Of a stretch of DNA of 21,933 nucleotides, positions 13,630 to 21,827 are shown piece after piece. Origin of the DNA: Thermoplasmata archaeon (GTDB taxonomy: Archaea > Thermoplasmatota > Thermoplasmata > Lutacidiplasmatales > UBA184); NCBI GenBank assembly GCA_030040755.1, contig JASHTC010000138.1:1-21933 (forward strand), given 5' to 3'. Numbering within the stretch: position 1 is the stretch's first letter; each line of letters begins with the position of its first letter. Under the pieces are notes generated by a model, which ran no database searches, was not told the origin of the DNA, and saw only the letters and a list, made by a program, of their open reading frames with translations. The position numbers and the translations under genes are program-made.

Positions 13630-15327
13630 GTGATCGACCTCCGGTCCCTCTGGGACATCGTCGCGGTGCTCGGCCTAGCGCTCGCCGCGGCCCCCTTCTT
13701 TGGCGATTACCTGGCCCGGGTCTACACCAACCGCCCGGCCTTCGGGGACGTGGTCTTGGCCCCGATCGAGCGGGGCATCTACCGGTTGCTCGGGACATCG
13801 CCCCGCAAGTCGATGCCGGCCCGGGAGTACATGGTGGCGCTGCTGTTGGTCAACGCCGGCGCCTGGCTCTTCATGTTCTGGTACTTCTTCGACCAGTCGA
13901 CCCTGCCGCTCAACCCGACGGGGGCCCCCAACATGTCGTGGGACCTCGCGTTCCACTCGGCCTCGAGCTTCATCACGAACACCGACTTCACGCACTTCAC
14001 CAACGAATCCCAGATCAGTGCCGGGGCGATCATGATCGCCTGGCAGCTGGCCCTCTTCATCTCCCCGGCAACGGGGCTCGCGGTCGGCGCCGCGATGGTC
14101 CGCGGGTTCATCCGCCGGGACGGGACGGTCGGGAACTTCTACGTGGACGTCGTCCGGAGCCTGACCCGGGTGCTCCTGCCGATCGCCTTCGTCGGGGCGC
14201 TCATCATGGTGATGATGGGCGTGCCCGAGACGTTCGACTGGACGGTCATCGCGCACCCCATCACCGGCGGGACCCAGGTCCTCTACCTGGGGCCCGTCGC
14301 GAGCTACCAGTCGATCTCCCTTCTCGGCACGAACGGCGGCGGGTGGTACTCGGCGAACATGGTGTCGCCGCTCGCGAACCCCTCGGCCGTCTCGAACCTC
14401 TTCGGGATCTTCATCATGCTCCTCATCCCGATCTCCTCCCCATTCGCCTTCGGCCGGATGGTCCGTCGGAAGGGCGAAGAGTGGCCGTTCGTCGGCACGA
14501 TCCTCATCGTCCTCGTCGTGGCCATCGCCCTGTTCATCGTCTACCAGGAGGCCACCAATCCGGCCCTCGCCAGCCTGACCGGACTGGTCCAGACGAACGG
14601 ATACCCCGTCGGCTCCGAGGTCCGGTTCTCTCTCCCCGAGGGCGCCACGTTCCAGGTCGTGAGCGTGTATGCCAACGTGGGGGCCAACAACCTCATGATC
14701 GGCGCGGTCAGCCCCGTGGCCCAGCTGGTGCTGCTGTTCGGAATGTTCACCCAGAGCACGCCGGGAGGCGATGGCACGGGCTTTGGGATGCTCCTCCTCT
14801 TCGCGGTACTGGCGATCTTCGTCGGGGGCCTGATGGTGGGCCGCACCCCCGAGTACCTGGGAAAGAAGATCGAGACCAGTCAGGTGAGATGGGCCGCCCT
14901 CGCGCTGCTGAGCCACCCGGCCTCGATCCTGATCCCGTTCGTGGTGGCCGTCGTCGGCGGACAGGTCCCGATCGACGCGAGCACGGTCGGCGCCTCCTCC
15001 CACAACTTCACGGCGGTCCTCTACGAGTTCACCTCCGAGTCGGCGAACAACGGGAGCGCGCTCTCGACGGCCGCCTTCAACGATGCGACGCCGTTCTTCA
15101 ACATCACGGGCGCGTTGGTGATGCTCGTGGGTCGGTACGTCCCGATCTTCGCGATGCTGAAGGTGGGCGAGATCTTCGCCCGCCAGCGGACGCTGCCCGC
15201 GGGTCCCGGCACCCTTCGGACGGCCAGCGGGACGTTCACGATCTACCTCACGCTGTTCCTGATCATCGTGACGACGCTCCTCTTCCTCCCGGTCATCGCG
15301 ATGGGGCCGCTCGCGCAGATTCTGTAG
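13630..15327 (+). CDS. kdpA: KdpA, potassium-binding channel-like subunit
   Basis: The 565 residues and about ten membrane helices match KdpA (E. coli 557). Clear landmarks are LPLNP...SWDLAFHSASSFITNTDF (first pore loop), GPVASYQSISLLGTNGGGWYSAN (second pore loop, GTNGGG intact), GLMVGRTPEYLGKKIE and YEFTSESANNGSALS (fourth pore loop). Four such loops form the K+ selectivity filter, from which K+ passes through a tunnel to KdpB. The third loop keeps a Gly (YANVGAN) but has LMIGAVSPVAQ where E. coli has AMHDSFTALGG, a noticeable change. GTG 13630 has a strong RBS. The kdpB ATG follows seven bases after the stop. Confidence 0.96.
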   Translation: MIDLRSLWDIVAVLGLALAAAPFFGDYLARVYTNRPAFGDVVLAPIERGIYRLLGTSPRKSMPAREYMVALLLVNAGAWLFMFWYFFDQSTLPLNPTGAPNMSWDLAFHSASSFITNTDFTHFTNESQISAGAIMIAWQLALFISPATGLAVGAAMVRGFIRRDGTVGNFYVDVVRSLTRVLLPIAFVGALIMVMMGVPETFDWTVIAHPITGGTQVLYLGPVASYQSISLLGTNGGGWYSANMVSPLANPSAVSNLFGIFIMLLIPISSPFAFGRMVRRKGEEWPFVGTILIVLVVAIALFIVYQEATNPALASLTGLVQTNGYPVGSEVRFSLPEGATFQVVSVYANVGANNLMIGAVSPVAQLVLLFGMFTQSTPGGDGTGFGMLLLFAVLAIFVGGLMVGRTPEYLGKKIETSQVRWAALALLSHPASILIPFVVAVVGGQVPIDASTVGASSHNFTAVLYEFTSESANNGSALSTAAFNDATPFFNITGALVMLVGRYVPIFAMLKVGEIFARQRTLPAGPGTLRTASGTFTIYLTLFLIIVTTLLFLPVIAMGPLAQIL

Positions 15328-15334
15328 AGGCACG

Positions 15335-17470
15335 ATGTCCGGGGATACGTTCACGCAACACGGAGCGCGGGTCTCGGTCCGACGACGTCCGCATACCTCC
15401 TGGCGGCGGGTCCTCGGGGACTCGTTCCGGATGTTCAGCCCGGCCCAGCAGTTCCGTCATCCCGTGATGTTCTGCGTCTACGTCCTCTTCCTGTTGCTGG
15501 TCGTCGTGACCCTCGTCCCCTCCTTCTTCCCGGACATCGCCCACTCGTACAACCCGGGGTACTACCTAGCGGTGACCGTCATCCTGTTCCTGACGGTCTG
15601 GTTCGCCAACCTGAGCCAAGCGATCGCCGAGGCCCAGGGGCGGGCGCAGGCGGACACCCTCCGGGAGATCCGCAGCGGGGTCCGGGCCCGGCAGGTGCTC
15701 CCGAACGGGAGGACGGCCTGGGTCGCCTCCGACGTCCTCCGCGTCGGCGACTCGATCGAGGTCCAGCCGGGCGAGCCGATCCCGATCGACGGGGACATCA
15801 CCTCGGGAGCCGCGCTCATCGACGAGTCGATGATGACCGGCGAGTCGGAAGCCGTCATCCGGGAGAGCGGCGGAGACAAGACGAGCGTCCTCGGGGGAAC
15901 CATCGTGCTCCAAGGGACCATCCGGGTCCGGGTCACCGCGGTGCGGGGGGAGTCGTTCCTCGACCGCCTGATCTACCTGGTCGAAGGGCAGGGACGCGAG
16001 CCGACCCCGAACGAGCTCGCGCTCGGGGTGCTGCTCTACGCGTTCACCATCACGCTCTTCACCGTCGTCGTCACGTTCATCTTCCTGGCGAATTTCACGA
16101 ACATCGTCTACGTCTCGGTGGCCACGGTCGTGGCCCTGTTCGTGTGCCTCATGCCCACCACGATCGGGGCGCTGCTGCCGGCGATCGGGATCTCGGGCAT
16201 CAACCGCGTCGCGCGAGCCAACGTGATCGCGAAGTCGGGTAAGGCCGTCGAGGCGGCCGGCGACCTCGACGTGCTGATCCTGGACAAGACGGGGACGATC
16301 ACGGTGGGCAACCGGCTCGCGGTCCAGTTCATCCCGGCCCCCGGGGTCGCGCCGGAGAAGCTCCTCGAGGCCGCCCTGCTCTCCTCCTCGATCGACGAGA
16401 CCCCCGAGGGGAAGTCGATCGTCCGTCTCGCGGCCCGCCGGAACGCTCCGACCCGCCGGCTCGAGCTTGGCTCGTATAAGGTCTTGCCGTTCACCGCCGA
16501 GCGCCGGATGAGCGGGATCCTGCTCCAGGACGGGACCGAGGCGTTCAAGGGCTCCTTCCAGGCCATCGAGGCGTACGGCGCGGCCCTCCCGCCCGAGCTC
16601 CGCCGAGCCGGCTCGCTCGCCGCCCAGCGAGGGATGACCCCGCTCGCGATCGCCCTGAACAAGCAGGCCGTCGGGCTGGTGATCCTCAAGGACGTCGTGA
16701 AGCCGGGCATCAAGGACCGGATCCGGGAGCTGCGCACGATGGGGATCCGCACGGTGATGTGCACCGGCGACAACCGTCTCACCGCCGCGGCGATCGCGAA
16801 GGAGGCCGGGGTCGACGACTTCGTCGCCGAGGCGAAGCCGGAGACGAAGCTCACGCTGATCCAGCAGGAGAAGGCGGAGGGCCGCCTGGTCGCGATGACC
16901 GGGGACGGGACGAACGATGCCCCGGCGCTGGCGAGGGCGGACGTCGGGCTCTCGATGAACAGCGGCACGAGCGCGGCCAAGGAGGCCGGCAACATGGTCG
17001 ACCTCGACAACGACCCGACCAAGCTGATCGAGATCGTCTCGATCGGTAAGCAGCTGCTGATCACCCGCGGCGCGCTCACGACCTTCTCGATCACCAACGA
17101 CGTCGCCAAGTACTTCGCGATCATCCCGGCGCTCTTCATCGCGGTGGGCGCCGCGAGCCTACCGGGGATCACCGTCCTGAACATCATGGGCCTCTCGAAC
17201 CCCCAGCTGGCGGTGCTCTCCGCGCTCCTGTTCAACGCGATCATCATCCCGATCCTGGTCCCGCTCGCCCTCGCGGGGGTCCCCTTCCGTCCCAGCAGCG
17301 CGATCGACCTGCTCCGTCGCAACCTGATCCTGTACGGGTTCGGCGGGCTCGTGACCGCCTTCGTCGGCATCAAGCTCCTCTACCTCCTCCTCGCCTGGCT
17401 CATCACCTTCCCGTTCGTCCATACGCTGGGGCTCCTCGTGGCGCACTATCTGCCGTTGGGAGGGCTATGA
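15335..17470 (+). CDS. kdpB: KdpB, P-type ATPase catalytic subunit
   Basis: The 711 residues (E. coli 682) carry all P-type marks. DESMMTGES holds the actuator-loop TGE(S), with Ser171 matching the regulatory serine of E. coli KdpB. CLMPTTIGALLPAIGISG lies in the membrane core. ILDKTGTIT contains the phosphorylated Asp317. FKGSF belongs to the nucleotide domain, and MCTGDN and MTGDGTNDAPALARADVG to the phosphorylation domain. FSITNDVAKYFAIIPALF is the helix whose Asp and Lys couple ATP hydrolysis to K+ movement. It drives K+ uptake into the cytoplasm. GAGG precedes the ATG by four bases. The TGA overlaps the kdpC ATG as ATGA. The N-terminal 30 or so residues are a basic extension. Confidence 0.97.
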   Translation: MSGDTFTQHGARVSVRRRPHTSWRRVLGDSFRMFSPAQQFRHPVMFCVYVLFLLLVVVTLVPSFFPDIAHSYNPGYYLAVTVILFLTVWFANLSQAIAEAQGRAQADTLREIRSGVRARQVLPNGRTAWVASDVLRVGDSIEVQPGEPIPIDGDITSGAALIDESMMTGESEAVIRESGGDKTSVLGGTIVLQGTIRVRVTAVRGESFLDRLIYLVEGQGREPTPNELALGVLLYAFTITLFTVVVTFIFLANFTNIVYVSVATVVALFVCLMPTTIGALLPAIGISGINRVARANVIAKSGKAVEAAGDLDVLILDKTGTITVGNRLAVQFIPAPGVAPEKLLEAALLSSSIDETPEGKSIVRLAARRNAPTRRLELGSYKVLPFTAERRMSGILLQDGTEAFKGSFQAIEAYGAALPPELRRAGSLAAQRGMTPLAIALNKQAVGLVILKDVVKPGIKDRIRELRTMGIRTVMCTGDNRLTAAAIAKEAGVDDFVAEAKPETKLTLIQQEKAEGRLVAMTGDGTNDAPALARADVGLSMNSGTSAAKEAGNMVDLDNDPTKLIEIVSIGKQLLITRGALTTFSITNDVAKYFAIIPALFIAVGAASLPGITVLNIMGLSNPQLAVLSALLFNAIIIPILVPLALAGVPFRPSSAIDLLRRNLILYGFGGLVTAFVGIKLLYLLLAWLITFPFVHTLGLLVAHYLPLGGL

Positions 17471-18129
17471 GCTCGCCTCCCTCCGGGGCCGCGGCCTCCG
17501 GCTCTCCCGCCCCCCGGCGGGCCGAACCCGAAGTCGCCGGACGCGTGCCGTCGGCCCACTCGTGGTCGACGCATCTGCGCGCCACGCTGGTCCTCCTCCT
17601 CCTCTCCATCCTGGTGACGGGGCTCGCCTACCCGGTGGTGGTCACCGAGATCGCGCAGGTGATCAACCCCTACGGCGCGAACGGCTCGCTCCTCTACTTC
17701 CCGAACGGGACGGTCGCGGGCTCGGCGCTGGTCGCCCAGAACACCGACGCGCCGTACCTGTTCTGGGAGCGCCCCTCGCTCACCGACTACAACACGACGC
17801 TCGGTACGGATACTCCGCCCGGACCCAGCGACCCGGCGCTCGTCAACGAAACCCTCTCGTACATGGCCCAGTATGGGTACTACACGGTGAACGCCTCCGT
17901 GCCGTTCTGGCTCGTGTCGGCGTCCGGCTCCTCGGTCGACCCCGACCTCACGCCGGAGGCGGTGCTCGTCCAGATCCCCCGGGTCGCGACGAACACGAAC
18001 CTCACGGAGGCGAACCTCACGGCGTTCGTGAACGCGCACATCGTCAGCCCGGTGCTGCCGTTCGTCGGGGTCGCCTACGTCGACGTCCTCGAGCTCGACC
18101 TCGACCTCCTGCCGATGATCGGGCGGTGA
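17467..18129 (+). CDS. kdpC: KdpC, accessory subunit of the Kdp pump
   Basis: The 220 residues (E. coli about 190) begin with a polar, Pro/Ala/Ser-rich extension of some 30 residues. One membrane helix (ATLVLLLLSILVTGLAYPVVVT, about 39-60) and an outside domain follow. KdpC signatures are INPYGANGSLLYF, GSALVAQN, YLFWERPSLTDYN, GPSDPAL, VPFWLVSASGSSVDPDLTPEAVLVQIPRVA and YVDVLELDLDL. The outer part has several N-X-S/T sequons (NGS, NGT, NTT, NET, NAS, NLT), consistent with archaeal surface glycosylation. KdpC is held to KdpA and helps assembly or raises ATP affinity. It overlaps kdpB by four bases, and the next gene starts four bases after its stop. Confidence 0.94.
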   Translation: MSSPPSGAAASGSPAPRRAEPEVAGRVPSAHSWSTHLRATLVLLLLSILVTGLAYPVVVTEIAQVINPYGANGSLLYFPNGTVAGSALVAQNTDAPYLFWERPSLTDYNTTLGTDTPPGPSDPALVNETLSYMAQYGYYTVNASVPFWLVSASGSSVDPDLTPEAVLVQIPRVATNTNLTEANLTAFVNAHIVSPVLPFVGVAYVDVLELDLDLLPMIGR

Positions 18130-18133
18130 GCCG

Positions 18134-18943
18134 GTGTACAAGCGCATCCTCATGCCGGTCCAGGTCCCCTCCGAGGTCGAGCCGCTGATCCGCTTCGCCG
18201 CCAACCTCCTGGAGGCCGACGGGGAGATCCGCCTCCTCCATGTCATCCCGACCACCACGATGCCCGAGGTCGCCCGCGAGTGGCGCCGTTCCGTCAACAT
18301 CGTCGTGCCGGCCCACGAGACCGGCGCCTCCCTCGACCTCCGGGTGGAGCCCGAGGTCAAGGCGGCGACCGACGTCTCCGGGGAGATCCTCGAGAGCGCG
18401 GAGACCGCCGACGTCGAGGCGATCATCATGACGCTCCGGGGGGACCGTCGGAGCCACAACCCGTTCGTCGGCCACACCGCGAGCGGGATCCTGCACCACG
18501 CTCCCTGCGACGTCCTGATCCTGAACCGCCTCGCGCTCGCGGGCGACCGGATCCCCCGGATCCTGCTCCCGACCTTCCGGCCGGCCCCGACCCCGAAATC
18601 CATGCGCCTCGCCGAGGAGATCTCGATCCGGGCCGGGGGGATCCCGGTGATCACCCTCGAACTGGCCCCGCGCGCGACGGGGCGGGAGTCGGCCCCCGTC
18701 GAGGAGGAGACGAGCGCGCGGGGCGTTCCGCTCCAGCACAAGGTCGCCTTCTTCCCCGAGTCGTTGTTCGGCCGCCGCCGACGCCTTCCCGAACTCCTCC
18801 TGCAGGCCGCGCAGCGGGAGCGCTTCGGGCTGCTCGTCGTCGGGGGGGAGGAAGACGGCACCGAAGGCCCGATCCTCACGCGTCGGGTCGTCGAGGACCT
18901 CTTCCGCGCCGCGCCCTGCCCGGTCGTGGCCCTCCGGGGCTAG
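18134..18943 (+). CDS. Tandem universal stress (UspA) domain protein in the kdp operon
   Basis: The 269 residues hold two Usp folds. Domain 1 (about 1-132) starts YKRILMPVQ and ends IIMTLRG...NPFVGHTASGILHHAPCDVLIL, which keeps most of the ATP-loop pattern G-x-G/S-x with GHTASG at 113-118. Domain 2 (about 138-269) starts RIPRILLPTFRPAP and ends LLVVGGEEDG...VVEDLFRAAPCPVVAL, where the Gly-Ser of the nucleotide loop is gone, so it is probably degenerate. GTG 18134 lies four bases after kdpC. In bacteria a Usp-like domain is part of the sensor kinase KdpD, and halophilic archaea have an extra gene, kdpQ, after kdpC. By position this protein is likely a K+- or nucleotide-responsive regulator of the pump (inference). 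No kdpD or kdpE is seen in the window. Confidence 0.85.
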   Translation: MYKRILMPVQVPSEVEPLIRFAANLLEADGEIRLLHVIPTTTMPEVAREWRRSVNIVVPAHETGASLDLRVEPEVKAATDVSGEILESAETADVEAIIMTLRGDRRSHNPFVGHTASGILHHAPCDVLILNRLALAGDRIPRILLPTFRPAPTPKSMRLAEEISIRAGGIPVITLELAPRATGRESAPVEEETSARGVPLQHKVAFFPESLFGRRRRLPELLLQAAQRERFGLLVVGGEEDGTEGPILTRRVVEDLFRAAPCPVVALRG

Positions 18944-18958
18944 ACCCTGAGGTACCCC

Positions 18959-19726
18959 GTGGGCGAACTCTGGTTCGTCGGGCTCGGCCTCTCGGACGAG
19001 CGAGGGCTCTCCGAGCGCGCGCTCGACGCGCTCCGCGCAGCCGACCGTCTCTTCGCCGAGGAGTACACGGCGGTCGCCCCCGCGGGGACGCTCGAGCGTC
19101 TGGCGGCGCGGGTCGGGCATCCGGTCGAGCGACTGGACCGCCCCCTCCTGGAGTCGGAGCGCCCGATCCTGCAGGCCCTGCGGGTCCATGCCCGCGTGGC
19201 GCTCCTGGTCGTCGGGGACCCGTTCGCGGCCACCACCCACGTGGCGCTTCGCCTCGCCGCGGAAGGCGCGGGGCACACCTGGAAGTACGTCCCGAACGCC
19301 AGCATCCTCACCGCCGCCGCCGGGTTTCTCGGCCTGATGCACTACCGATTCGGCCGCACGGTATCGCTTCCGTTCCCGGCGCCAGGGTTCGCCCCGACCT
19401 CTCCGCTCGAACAGGTGGCGGCCAACCGCGACCGAGGGCTCCACTCTCTCGTGCTCCTGGACCTCCGGCCCGAGGAGGGCCGGTTCCTCCCCGCGGGGGA
19501 GGCACTGCGCATGCTGGCGCGCCCCGCCCCGGGAGCTCCGGGAATCGAGGGGACCGCCCCCGTCGCGGTGGCCGCCCGGGTCGGACAGGAGTCGGCCGCG
19601 GGGTGGTTCGGGCCGCTCGACCGGCTTGCCGCGGTCGACTTCGGACCCCCCCTGCACGTCGTGGTGGTGCCCGCCGACCTCCATTTCGAGGAGGCGGCGG
19701 CGCTCGAGCGGTTCCGGGTCCGTTGA
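18959..19726 (+). CDS. dph5: Diphthine synthase (elongation factor 2 methyltransferase)
   Basis: This 255-residue tetrapyrrole-methylase-fold protein matches archaeal DphB/Dph5 in length. It shows LWFVGLGLSDERGLSERALDALRAADRLFAEEYTA at the N-terminus, VALLVVGDPFAATTHVALRLAAE (the GDP..ATTH signature of the SAM site) and VPNASILTAAAGFLGLMHYRFGRTVSLPF. Near the end are AVAARVGQES and LHVVVVPADLHFEEAAALERF. It methylates the modified histidine of aEF-2 with SAM in the diphthamide pathway. GTG 18959 has GAGGT six bases upstream. The gap after the Usp gene is 15 bases, so it may ride on the kdp transcript although its job is unrelated. Seven bases separate its stop from the converging receiver gene. 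Confidence 0.93.
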   Translation: MGELWFVGLGLSDERGLSERALDALRAADRLFAEEYTAVAPAGTLERLAARVGHPVERLDRPLLESERPILQALRVHARVALLVVGDPFAATTHVALRLAAEGAGHTWKYVPNASILTAAAGFLGLMHYRFGRTVSLPFPAPGFAPTSPLEQVAANRDRGLHSLVLLDLRPEEGRFLPAGEALRMLARPAPGAPGIEGTAPVAVAARVGQESAAGWFGPLDRLAAVDFGPPLHVVVVPADLHFEEAAALERFRVR

Positions 19727-19733
19727 CCGGGCC

Positions 19734-20117
19734 CTACGGGGGGGCGACGTTCGGGCTCAGCGCCTCGGCGAACTGGCGGATGCGAAAGGGGCGGAGCAGG
19801 GTCACATCCGGCCCCGGGCCCGGGGTCGCCGCCGGGGGGCGGGAGGCCGGGGCGACCAGGATGATCCGTAGCATGGGGACGATGGTCCGGGCCTCGGCGA
19901 GCAGGGCGCCGGCGGTCCCCTCGGCCAGGTTCACGTCCACGACCATCAAGCCCGGGCGGTGGTTGTGCAACAGCTCGAGGGCCTGGGTGACCCCGTCGGC
20001 CTCCCCGTCCACGCGGAAGTGATGGAGCCGGAGCAGCCCCCGCAGGAGCACGCGCGTCTCCTCGTCCCCCGCGACGACCACGGCCGTGGGGGATGGGGAG
20101 GTTTCGGGCGCGTTCAA
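19734..20117 (-). CDS. Stand-alone response-regulator receiver domain, degenerate
   Basis: The 127 residues follow the receiver fold. AVVVAGDEETRVLLRGLLRLHHF holds the acidic group D18/E19/E20, LLHNHRPGLMVVDVNL the phosphoacceptor Asp61, and LRIILVAPAS strand 4. LLRPFRIRQFAEAL ends the domain. Two of the five key positions are changed: the Thr/Ser after strand 4 is Ala, and the invariant Lys of the K-P-F turn is Arg109. It has no output domain. Phosphorylation at Asp61 may still occur, but normal switching is doubtful. No histidine kinase is in the window. The minus-strand gene begins about 50 bases after an AT-rich promoter island and is convergent with dph5. Confidence 0.78.
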   Translation of the reverse strand: MNAPETSPSPTAVVVAGDEETRVLLRGLLRLHHFRVDGEADGVTQALELLHNHRPGLMVVDVNLAEGTAGALLAEARTIVPMLRIILVAPASRPPAATPGPGPDVTLLRPFRIRQFAEALSPNVAPP

Positions 20118-20164
20118 GATGCGGGACCCCGGGATGAGCCTCTGGCCCGAGCGCCGGTCAGAGT

Positions 20165-20210
20165 CTCGAATTCTTAACTATTGCCTCAAATACATAGTTC
20201 TTGACTTATC
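20165..20210 (-). promoter_or_regulatory. AT-rich promoter/operator island for the receiver gene
   Basis: This is the most AT-rich stretch of the window, in the 132-base gap between the 517-residue gene and the receiver gene. It holds an inverted repeat, AACTAT (20176-20181) and ATAGTT (20194-20199), with a 12-base spacer. It also holds a direct repeat, TTCTTAACT (20171-20179) and TTCTTGACT (20198-20206), 27 bases apart. On the minus strand AATAGTTAAG would serve as a TATA box, starting a leader of about 25-30 bases before the ATG at 20117. The repeats suggest a regulator binding site over the promoter. Confidence 0.5.
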
Positions 20211-20249
20211 CGCGTAGCCGCCGCGAGGGGTCCGATGGGGAGATTTCCC

Positions 20250-21803
20250 TCATCGCGCCGGGGGTTCCCGGACGCCCCAGTCCGCGACGCCCGCCGCCCG
20301 AAGGAGGTCATCCATCGCTTCATGGTAGCCGGACGCCGGCGCGTCCAGGAGCGCCCGGGCGACCGCGGCGAGCGAGGTGCCGAACTCCTGCTCGGTCGGG
20401 GTGAACTGCCAGGCGTGCGCCGGCGCTCGCCCGAGCGCGAGCAGGAAGGCGTAGGCCAGGCCCCGCTCTTTCCCCTCCCGCGGGAGGGTCTGCAGGAGGG
20501 TACGCTCCGCCCCGCTCTCGCGCTGGGTGCGGTAGGCCCGCGCCACGCGGTCGACCCACGTCGCCTCCGCCGTCAGGCGGGAGTACCGCGGGAGCGCCTC
20601 CAACAGCTCCCGCTCCTCCCCCCGTCGCTGGGCGCGCTTCAGGATCTCGCCGATCCGCCCCGGGGCATCTCGGGCCTCCTGGAGGGCCCGCCGGGCCTCC
20701 GCCTCGTCCTCGGTGATCGCTCCGACGATCGCCTCCGAATGCTCCGGCCAGAGGCGCTCGAGGGCTCGGCTCGCGCTCGGCTCGTCGACCTCGAAATACC
20801 CCGGCGGGGGGTCGAGGGCGGCCTCGAGGGCCCGGCGCTCGAGCGCCGAGGGGTGGAGCGCGTCGAGGAATTCCGGTACGTGGTCGCCGTAGCATACGCC
20901 GCCCGCGACCAGGGTGGTCCGGCGGGTCCCCTCGATCGTCGGGCGGATCTCGGCCCGGTAGGCGTCGAGGAGGGCGGCGTCGGAGAGGCGCCCGAGCTCG
21001 TAGCTGCGCCGCAGTGACTTCGGCAACGACGGGAGGCGGGCGTGCACGCACTCGGGACCGCCGCGGCATTGCACGTTCAGCTCGACCTCGACCGGGAACG
21101 CGGCCCCCGGGTCGGGGACCGCCGAGCCCTCCGAGATGGAGCCGAGCAGGTGGCGGTCGTCCTTCGCGCACCGGCGGCAGATCCGGAACGTGCGCTCCGC
21201 GCCCGGCCATCCGACCTCGAGGTACGGACGGGCCTCATGGGCCGCGAGGTGCGGGCAGACGAGGTTCCGGGTCCCCGGTTCGGGGACGGTCCGGTACGGG
21301 AGTTCCTCGACCCGCTCGGCCACGACCTCCCCGGGGGGTCGGGGGGAGCGCCCCGTGCACCAGACGACCTTGCGGGCCGCGAAGAAGTTGAGTCCCTTCC
21401 TCGCCCAGTCCACGTACCCGAGGAGAAGGCGGGTCGGGTCGTCGGACTGCTGGACGGCGAGCTCCGCCTCCCGGGTCGACCGGGCGAGGGTGGCGAACGA
21501 CCCCTCCCCCCCGGCGATGGGGAAGGTGGCGACCGTGGGGGTCGTCGGGTCGAGGTAGTACCGGAGCAGGCCGGCGTAGGACCGGACGAGCGGGTCGCCC
21601 CAGCGCGACATCTTCTCGAGTCGCTTCGGGTCATCCCTGGCCTCGCGGACCTCCTCGAGGTCGGCTCGCAAGCGGTCGAACTTCTCGCGAGGAGCGTCGC
21701 CCGTCAGCCGGGGAAGGAGGGAGTCGACCGACTCGCGGAGGACCTTGGCCCGGGCGACCAGGTCGTGCTCGCGGACCCCCGACGCGCGTCGCGCCCTCGG
21801 CAT
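20250..21803 (-). CDS. Uncharacterised 517-residue protein with Cys/His metal-type motifs
   Basis: I do not recognise this family. It is 517 residues, with no signal peptide or membrane helix. A basic, helical N-terminus (to about 70) is followed by a mixed region (70-180) containing LLGYVDWARKGLNFFAARKVVWC. A Cys/His cluster follows: C183-x-H185...H189, C209-x2-C212 in FRICRRCAKDD, and C246...C252-x-H254 in NVQCRGGPECVH, which looks like one or two zinc sites. The C-terminal half (about 260-517) is helical and charged, with repeated E-R-R-A-L patterns. The ATG at 21803 lies about 33 bases after a TATA-like AATATGTAG. The gene before it on the same strand is guaAA and the one after is the degenerate receiver, neither of which explains it. 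A nucleic-acid or regulatory role is only a guess from the zinc-type motifs. Confidence 0.8.
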   Translation of the reverse strand: MPRARRASGVREHDLVARAKVLRESVDSLLPRLTGDAPREKFDRLRADLEEVREARDDPKRLEKMSRWGDPLVRSYAGLLRYYLDPTTPTVATFPIAGGEGSFATLARSTREAELAVQQSDDPTRLLLGYVDWARKGLNFFAARKVVWCTGRSPRPPGEVVAERVEELPYRTVPEPGTRNLVCPHLAAHEARPYLEVGWPGAERTFRICRRCAKDDRHLLGSISEGSAVPDPGAAFPVEVELNVQCRGGPECVHARLPSLPKSLRRSYELGRLSDAALLDAYRAEIRPTIEGTRRTTLVAGGVCYGDHVPEFLDALHPSALERRALEAALDPPPGYFEVDEPSASRALERLWPEHSEAIVGAITEDEAEARRALQEARDAPGRIGEILKRAQRRGEERELLEALPRYSRLTAEATWVDRVARAYRTQRESGAERTLLQTLPREGKERGLAYAFLLALGRAPAHAWQFTPTEQEFGTSLAAVARALLDAPASGYHEAMDDLLRAAGVADWGVREPPAR

Positions 21804-21827
21804 GGTGACCGTCGTGGGGAGCGGGGA

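Noticed and set aside
13675..15354. Long minus-strand frame opposite kdpA
   Set aside because: It is rich in Asp, His, Arg and Glu with no domain, which is the mirror of a membrane-protein coding strand.
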